A stretch of DNA of 64,000 nt, from contig CAYFMN010000025.1 of NCBI GenBank assembly GCA_964344185.1, positions 5,787 through 69,786 on the forward strand, in the 5' to 3' direction. Position numbers and translations under genes: made by a program. This document shows positions 60,003 to 64,000 of this stretch, one piece after another. A model generated the notes under the pieces. That model had not been told where the DNA came from. It did no database searches and saw only the letters and a list, made by a program, of their open reading frames with translations. The stretch comes from JAJDAT01 sp964344185 (GTDB lineage Bacteria; Nitrospinota; Nitrospinia; Nitrospinales; JAJDAT01). The number at the start of each line of letters is the position of its first letter. The first letter of the stretch is position 1.

Positions 60003-60725
60003 TTAAAACGGCCATATGAAGCTTAAAATCTTACCGGCCCAACCGATACGTTGTTGATCCGTAACGGCGCCTCTACCTTCATATGATATCGACGAATTAG
60101 CGATTAAAGTTGAGGAAATTGTATTGTCAAAATTGATGTCCTCTTTTCTTATAACCCCGCTTAAAACAAGAATTTGCTCTTCATTATTTACGGTGACAGA
60201 TCTTTTGCCCTCAATACGGTAAGTACCCGTAGGCAATATCTCTTTAATAATGGCTGTCATCGTGGTTGTCAGGCTTCCGTTTCGGGTGGTAGTGCCAGAT
60301 CCGTTATGAGTATTTGTGGCTGTAGCGTCCAAATCGGGAGAAAACCCGCTTCCTAATCCTAAAAAGTTTTGGACCCCTAAATTACTAGGCAAACCCAATA
60401 GTCTTCCGGTTTGCATATTGTAGCTAGAAGCTCTGGATGTTTGAGTCGTCGCAGTTTGACTAGAGGTTGTGTTTTCTACAATGGTTATGGTAACAATATC
60501 GCCAACCTTCCTGGCTTTCGTATCTTTAAAAAATATATTTGAGGCGGAGTCTCCAGGCCAAATAGAACCCTCTTGCGGCTCTTTCTTTGAATATATTTCT
60601 TCGGGTATAACAGTCGATTCAGGGTTTACGGCCAGATTTTTTGGACCACAAGCCGAGAGCAAACCAACCAAAGCCAGGGAAAAGCTCTTCAAAAACATCT
60701 TTTTTTGTAAATGAGCAAAGTTCAT
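60003..60725 (-). CDS. flgH: flagellar L-ring protein
   Basis: The outer-membrane bushing lipoprotein of the flagellum. It has a signal with lipobox LLSACGPKN (Cys26), then SIWPGDSASNIFFKDTKARKVGDIVTITIVENTTSSQTATTQTSR, the GSGTTTRNGSLTTTMTAIIKEILPTGTYRIEGKRSVTVNNEEQILVLSGVIRKEDI core and C-terminal RIGWAGKILSFIWPF. The length of 240 is normal. It follows flgA with a 55-bp gap. Confidence 0.97.
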   Translation of the reverse strand: MNFAHLQKKMFLKSFSLALVGLLSACGPKNLAVNPESTVIPEEIYSKKEPQEGSIWPGDSASNIFFKDTKARKVGDIVTITIVENTTSSQTATTQTSRASSYNMQTGRLLGLPSNLGVQNFLGLGSGFSPDLDATATNTHNGSGTTTRNGSLTTTMTAIIKEILPTGTYRIEGKRSVTVNNEEQILVLSGVIRKEDINFDNTISSTLIANSSISYEGRGAVTDQQRIGWAGKILSFIWPF

Positions 60726-60780
60726 AATTTTTTCGGACAGAGCCCGCCTTTTTTATTAAAAACCAAAAATTGATTAATCT

Positions 60781-61545
60781 TCAAAAGTTTACTTCAACGG
60801 TTTTTGAGTCGATAACCCTTGCATAAACTTCCTTTTTTGATTGAATATTTTGAACCCGGACCATACTTCCTTTAAAACCCTTTTCTCTCACAAGGCCAGG
60901 GGTTGTAATTTTCATAGCCCCCGTTTTAGCCATAATAAGAACCCGGTCTCCTTGCTTCACAACAGCTGGTTTTCGTACCATATTAAGCTTAATTATCTTG
61001 TTCCTTTCGATATTGCTAACTGCCTTTAATCCGATAACCTCATCAGGATTAATAAAGGCTCTTTTACCTTCTCGAAAAGCGTCGACTTGAGAAAATTCTA
61101 TATCTTCCGGAGAAATAATCGTTCCTTTTTGTAAAGACCGCGTAGTTCTCAAGACTTCTTTAAAAAATTTAGCTTTGGAATTAAGCCATAATTTTCTCTT
61201 TAATTTTCCGTCGACTTTAATATTTAAAACCAAAGGAATTCTGGGAGCTTTGAGCTGACCGCGGCCGCTAATTTCGAATTCAAAATCGACTTTTCCTTCT
61301 GGCACAATAATGTCCATACCCTGAAACATAACTTGCACTTCGAAGTTATCTTCTTCTTCAGAAATTTTTTCCCACAAAAACTCTGTGCCCCTGCGTTCAA
61401 TTTCTTCTACTTTTATAGTTTGAAACGGTTTTGTTTCAATCGCAGAAACGTGGTTGACATAGGAAAAGAGAGAGAGAAAAACCAAAGTTAAAAAGATGAG
61501 AAACCCATAACCAATATTTGAAGATTCTTTTTTCATAAAATTCAC
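60781..61545 (-). CDS. flgA: P-ring assembly chaperone FlgA
   Basis: A periplasmic protein needed to build the P ring. It has a hydrophobic signal (about 12-35), then a C-terminal SAF-type domain (about 130-254): LRTTRSLQKGTIISPEDIEFSQVDAF, GLKAVSNIERNKIIKLNMVRKP and VVKQGDRVLIMAKTGAMKITTPGLVREKGFKGSMVRVQNIQSKKEVYARVIDSKTVEV. The family ending is complete. The long N-terminal part is variable. It lies 7 bp after flgG. Confidence 0.95.
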   Translation of the reverse strand: MNFMKKESSNIGYGFLIFLTLVFLSLFSYVNHVSAIETKPFQTIKVEEIERRGTEFLWEKISEEEDNFEVQVMFQGMDIIVPEGKVDFEFEISGRGQLKAPRIPLVLNIKVDGKLKRKLWLNSKAKFFKEVLRTTRSLQKGTIISPEDIEFSQVDAFREGKRAFINPDEVIGLKAVSNIERNKIIKLNMVRKPAVVKQGDRVLIMAKTGAMKITTPGLVREKGFKGSMVRVQNIQSKKEVYARVIDSKTVEVNF

Positions 61546-61552
61546 CTTGAAC

Positions 61553-62341
61553 CTAACGTTTCAAATTATTTGAGATTTGAAGCATTTCATCAGCGGTTTG
61601 AACTGTTTTGGAATTTACTTCGTAAGCTCTTTGCGCCGCGATCAAATTGACCATTTCTTCCACAACGCTAACATTGGAAAGCTCTAAGAAACCCTGCTGA
61701 ATAGTTCCGCGATTGAGAACTCCTGCATTACCAATAACCGGAGTTCCAGAAGCGTCTGTCTGCGTAAAAATATTGGACCCTTCGGCTTTTAAGCCCGCTG
61801 GATTTTGGAAGGTTGCTAGCTGAATTACTCCCAACTGGGTGGCGGCTGTTTGTCCTCCTTGGTTGACGTTTACAGTCCCTTGCGAATCGATCGAAAGGTT
61901 AACGGCGTCTGGCGGAACCGTAATAGTAGGGCTTAACAACAATCCGTCCGAAGTCACTATTTGACCGGCATTATCAATTTTAAAAGATCCGGCTCGCGTG
62001 TAACCAATCGTTCCATCAGGTCGAGCTATTTGAAAAAAGCCATCGCCTTGGATCGCTATATCCAATTCATTTTGAGTAGCGACAAAATCGCCTTGAATAA
62101 AATTCTTTGAAATAGCGGCGGGCTTTACGCCTAAACCTAATTGCGCCCCAGTAGGAACCTGGTTACCATTTGCAGATTGGGTACCCACCAATCTCAATGT
62201 TTGGTATAAAAGATCCTGAAAATCGGCGCGGCTTCGCTTAAAACCAACTGTATTAACGTTCGACAGGTTATTGGATATAACGCTAATGTTTAAATCTTGG
62301 GCGTTCATGCCCGTTGCGGCGGTATATAAAGATCTAATCAT
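61553..62341 (-). CDS. flgG: flagellar distal rod protein
   Basis: The rod/hook-family N-terminus reads IRSLYTAATGMNAQDLNISVISNNLSNVNTVGFKRSRADFQDLLYQTLRLVGTQSANG (the NLSNVNT-x-GFK signature). The central D1 domain has GDGFFQIARPDGTIGYTRAGSFKIDNAGQIVTSDG, and the C-terminus reads LELSNVSVVEEMVNLIAAQRAYEVNSKTVQTADEMLQISNNL. The length of 262 matches FlgG. Confidence 0.97.
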   Translation of the reverse strand: MIRSLYTAATGMNAQDLNISVISNNLSNVNTVGFKRSRADFQDLLYQTLRLVGTQSANGNQVPTGAQLGLGVKPAAISKNFIQGDFVATQNELDIAIQGDGFFQIARPDGTIGYTRAGSFKIDNAGQIVTSDGLLLSPTITVPPDAVNLSIDSQGTVNVNQGGQTAATQLGVIQLATFQNPAGLKAEGSNIFTQTDASGTPVIGNAGVLNRGTIQQGFLELSNVSVVEEMVNLIAAQRAYEVNSKTVQTADEMLQISNNLKR

Positions 62342-62380
62342 TTCACAAACCTTCCTTTCATAAATTTCCTTGATTAAACA

Positions 62381-63181
62381 TTAGCCAATTCTTCCCAAAC
62401 TGTTGACAGATCTTTCGTCAACTTGGTCAATTGTTTGAATTACTTTTTGATAAGTTTCGAAGGCTCGGACCGTTTCAATCATTTTTGTCATTTCATCAAC
62501 GCTTTTTACGTTGGATTGTTCCACGAAGCCCTGTCTAATAGCTGTTTGCCCGGGTTCAACCCCTTTTGCCTCTTTACTTACAGGTCGATAAAGACCGTTT
62601 CCAAGCTTTTCAAGCTTCTCTCCATTGACAAAATCAACAACGCCCACTCGACCAACAGGAATATTTCCTAAGCCTCTCCCAACAGAAATTGATCCATTCT
62701 TATCTATTGTAGTTTTACCGCCAACTGTTGGAATTACGACATCTCCGCCGCCTAGCCCCGATTGGACAGGATTTCCATTTCTATCAACTAATTTGTTGTT
62801 TGGATCTATATGAAAATCTCCTTTTCGGGTATATGCAATGCCATCTGGCGTTTTAACGATAAAAAACCCTTTTCCGTCCAGCGCCAGGTCATAGGTATTG
62901 CCCGTTGCCAACAAGCCTCCTTGACTAAAATCTGTTGAGTAATCAGCCACTCCAACATATGCCACATTTAAATTTGATTGATCTGGCGGCAATAATTCGT
63001 TGCGGCTTTGGTCAAACGTTAAGTCTTGTTTATTTTTAAAAGGGGGCAACAAAGACTCGAATGCAATTTGATCTTTTTTGAAACCATTGCTATTTACATT
63101 GGCCAAATTATTGGCAATGATATCCATCTTTTTTTCTTGCTTTAAAGCCCCAGAAGCAGCTATATAAATTCCCTCATTCAT
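62381..63181 (-). CDS. flgF: flagellar proximal rod protein FlgF
   Basis: The rod-family N-terminus reads MNEGIYIAASGALKQEKKMDIIANNLANVNSNGFKKDQIAFE, the middle GDGFF-equivalent is LDGKGFFIVKTPDGIAYTRKGDFHID, and the C-terminus reads VEQSNVKSVDEMTKMIETVRAFETYQKVIQTIDQ. ATG 63181 with GGAG seven bases before it is the real start. The TTG at 63193 is part of the ribosome-binding region. It is the first gene of flgF-G-A-H-lipoproteins-I and has a sigma-54-type promoter. Confidence 0.94.
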   Translation of the reverse strand: MNEGIYIAASGALKQEKKMDIIANNLANVNSNGFKKDQIAFESLLPPFKNKQDLTFDQSRNELLPPDQSNLNVAYVGVADYSTDFSQGGLLATGNTYDLALDGKGFFIVKTPDGIAYTRKGDFHIDPNNKLVDRNGNPVQSGLGGGDVVIPTVGGKTTIDKNGSISVGRGLGNIPVGRVGVVDFVNGEKLEKLGNGLYRPVSKEAKGVEPGQTAIRQGFVEQSNVKSVDEMTKMIETVRAFETYQKVIQTIDQVDERSVNSLGRIG

Positions 63182-63212
63182 ATTTTTCTCCAATAAATTT
63201 TTACTTTTTTAA

Positions 63213-63229
63213 AGCAATTACTGTACCAA
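63213..63229 (-). promoter_or_regulatory. sigma-54-type promoter upstream of flgF
   Basis: Minus strand TTGGTACAGTAATTGCT: -24 GG (63226-63227) and -12 GC (63214-63215) are exactly 10 bases apart, with TTGC intact at -12 and TGGTAC for TGGCAC at -24. It lies about 32 bp before the ATG at 63181. Two flagellar sets thus share the same kind of promoter. Confidence 0.7.
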
Positions 63230-63475
63230 TTTTTGTCGGAGCCTTGAAAGCGGTCAAAAAATAGCCATTAACCCATTATAAATAAAAGCTTTATTAGTTT
63301 TTTTGATTTAATTAGTGAAATAGATTCCGTCAAAAAATTGGCAAGAAATTCCTCTCAAAATGCCAAAATTCAATAACTTTGAAATTTCTCTTAATACGAG
63401 TTAAACTACGAAAATTAAAAAATCCTGTTTTTCTATTTTAAAATCAATAAAGTCCAAATAAATGAAGGAGTTATC

Positions 63476-63790
63476 ATGGAAAATATATCGATTGACGATT
63501 TACACGATAAAATTAGTAGTCTAGGCTCTAATGATTTAATTTTAGATGTAAGGAGCCCGGCGGAATTTGACAGCGGCCATATAAAAGGCGCTCGTAACCA
63601 GCCACATGACGATGTTGCCGATATAGCCGAAGAATTAAAGAAATACGATACGGTCTATGTTCATTGCAAGATGGGCGGTCGCGCTCAAATGGCTTCCCAA
63701 ACTCTTAGCGGAATGGGTTTAGATAACATTGTATGTGTGGGAAATGGAGGAATGCAAAGGTGGACTGATCAGGGTTGGGAAACCGAATAG
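63476..63790 (+). CDS. single-domain rhodanese-like sulfurtransferase
   Basis: A 104-residue cytosolic rhodanese domain with ISIDDLHDKISS, LILDVRSPAEFDSGHIKGARNQPHDDV and the active-site loop VYVHCKMGGRAQMASQTL, where Cys carries persulfide (CKMGGR, six-residue loop as in sulfur-transfer rhodaneses). The GAAGGAG ribosome site lies six bases before the ATG. It is monocistronic, followed by a strong terminator. Confidence 0.93.
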   Translation: MENISIDDLHDKISSLGSNDLILDVRSPAEFDSGHIKGARNQPHDDVADIAEELKKYDTVYVHCKMGGRAQMASQTLSGMGLDNIVCVGNGGMQRWTDQGWETE

Positions 63791-63895
63791 CTAAAAAACC
63801 TTTTTGATACGAGAAGGAAAAGTTTTAATACTTATTAATGAATATATTTTTTCCAGTTTGGCGAATTCCTTGTTTCAAAATGAATAAGCAAAAAA

Positions 63896-63930
63896 AAACC
63901 CAAGAAGGCTAAGCCTCCTTGGGTTTAATT
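63896..63930 (+). terminator. intrinsic terminator after rhodanese gene
   Basis: Stem AAACCCAAG / CTTGGGTTT with an inner AGGC / GCCT stem and loop TAA, interrupted by one A-C mismatch. Poly-A before and T-rich sequence after it allow termination in both directions. It lies 106 bases after the stop of the rhodanese gene. Confidence 0.85.
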
Positions 63931-64000
63931 TTTTGAAACAATTAGTACCGCAACTCGTTCCATTGGGTAACAGCTTTTTGGCCGTTTCTTTCTTTATTTT

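Noticed and set aside
63330..63375. Possible second sigma-54 site (TTGGCAAG) before the rhodanese gene
   Set aside because: The GG is not followed by a TTGC at the required spacing, so only half of the motif is present.

Overview
The window reads as AT-rich chromosome of a Gram-negative, flagellated, aerobically respiring bacterium. Direct signs are LPS heptose genes (hldE, gmhA), a full Tol-Pal cluster, flagellar L- and P-ring genes, exported c-type cytochromes and outer-membrane lipoproteins. Two exact 10-N spacers suggest a draft or metagenome-assembled scaffold. The gene content and the rplM-rpsI-argC-argJ order would suit a Nitrospinota-like or deltaproteobacterial-grade lineage. That placement is a low-confidence guess made without any database search.

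Layout. 1-2.7 kb: the end of a DUF4139 protein, then an orphan Dcm-type C5 methyltransferase with its Vsr repair nuclease. 2.7-5.4 kb: four tandem mono-heme cytochromes c headed by a DUF1566 protein. 5.9-7.6 kb: a methyltransferase with an apparent signal peptide and a BASS transporter. 7.7-15.7 kb: a surface-sugar island with SpsF-like cytidylyltransferase, NeuB/PseI-type synthase, TIM-barrel enzyme, carbamoyltransferase, PseG-like protein and a large GT-B-like protein. 15.7-19.7 kb: a DUF481 outer-membrane protein and a heme-domain hybrid histidine kinase. 19.7-29.2 kb: a minus-strand housekeeping run (hldE, gmhA, radC, UDP-xylose synthase, fmt, def, argJ, argC, rpsI, rplM, HAD phosphatase). 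29.2-32.7 kb: two paralogous [2Fe-2S] thioredoxin-fold ferredoxins behind Fur-box-like promoters, next to hemH and hemE. 32.7-41.8 kb: a membrane glycosyltransferase with TPR tail, queG, a TPR protein, an HDAC-like deacylase, DUF5989 and GT2 genes, bcp, a DUF1232 gene, ispD and radA. 41.9-49.7 kb: tolQ-tolR-tolA-tolB-pal plus a 610-residue coiled-coil protein where cpoB usually sits. 50-52.7 kb: efp and ettA. 52.7-63.2 kb: flagellar genes flgF-flgG-flgA-flgH-(two lipoproteins)-flgI and flgJ-flgN-flgK-flgL, each set behind a sigma-54-type promoter. 63.5 kb: a single-domain rhodanese.

Most notable: (1) two outer-membrane lipoprotein genes with Ig-like repeats lie inside the flagellar L/P-ring operon between flgH and flgI; (2) a family of about 107-bp palindromic, MITE-like elements has four copies here, all intergenic and in the same orientation; (3) the Tol-Pal locus has an unusual Pal linker and a long periplasmic coiled-coil protein; (4) the [2Fe-2S] ferredoxin paralogs have duplicated promoter and operator architecture; (5) three of the four cytochromes share an extra cysteine pair that the fourth lacks entirely. 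No CRISPR array, transposase gene, rRNA or tRNA was recognised.
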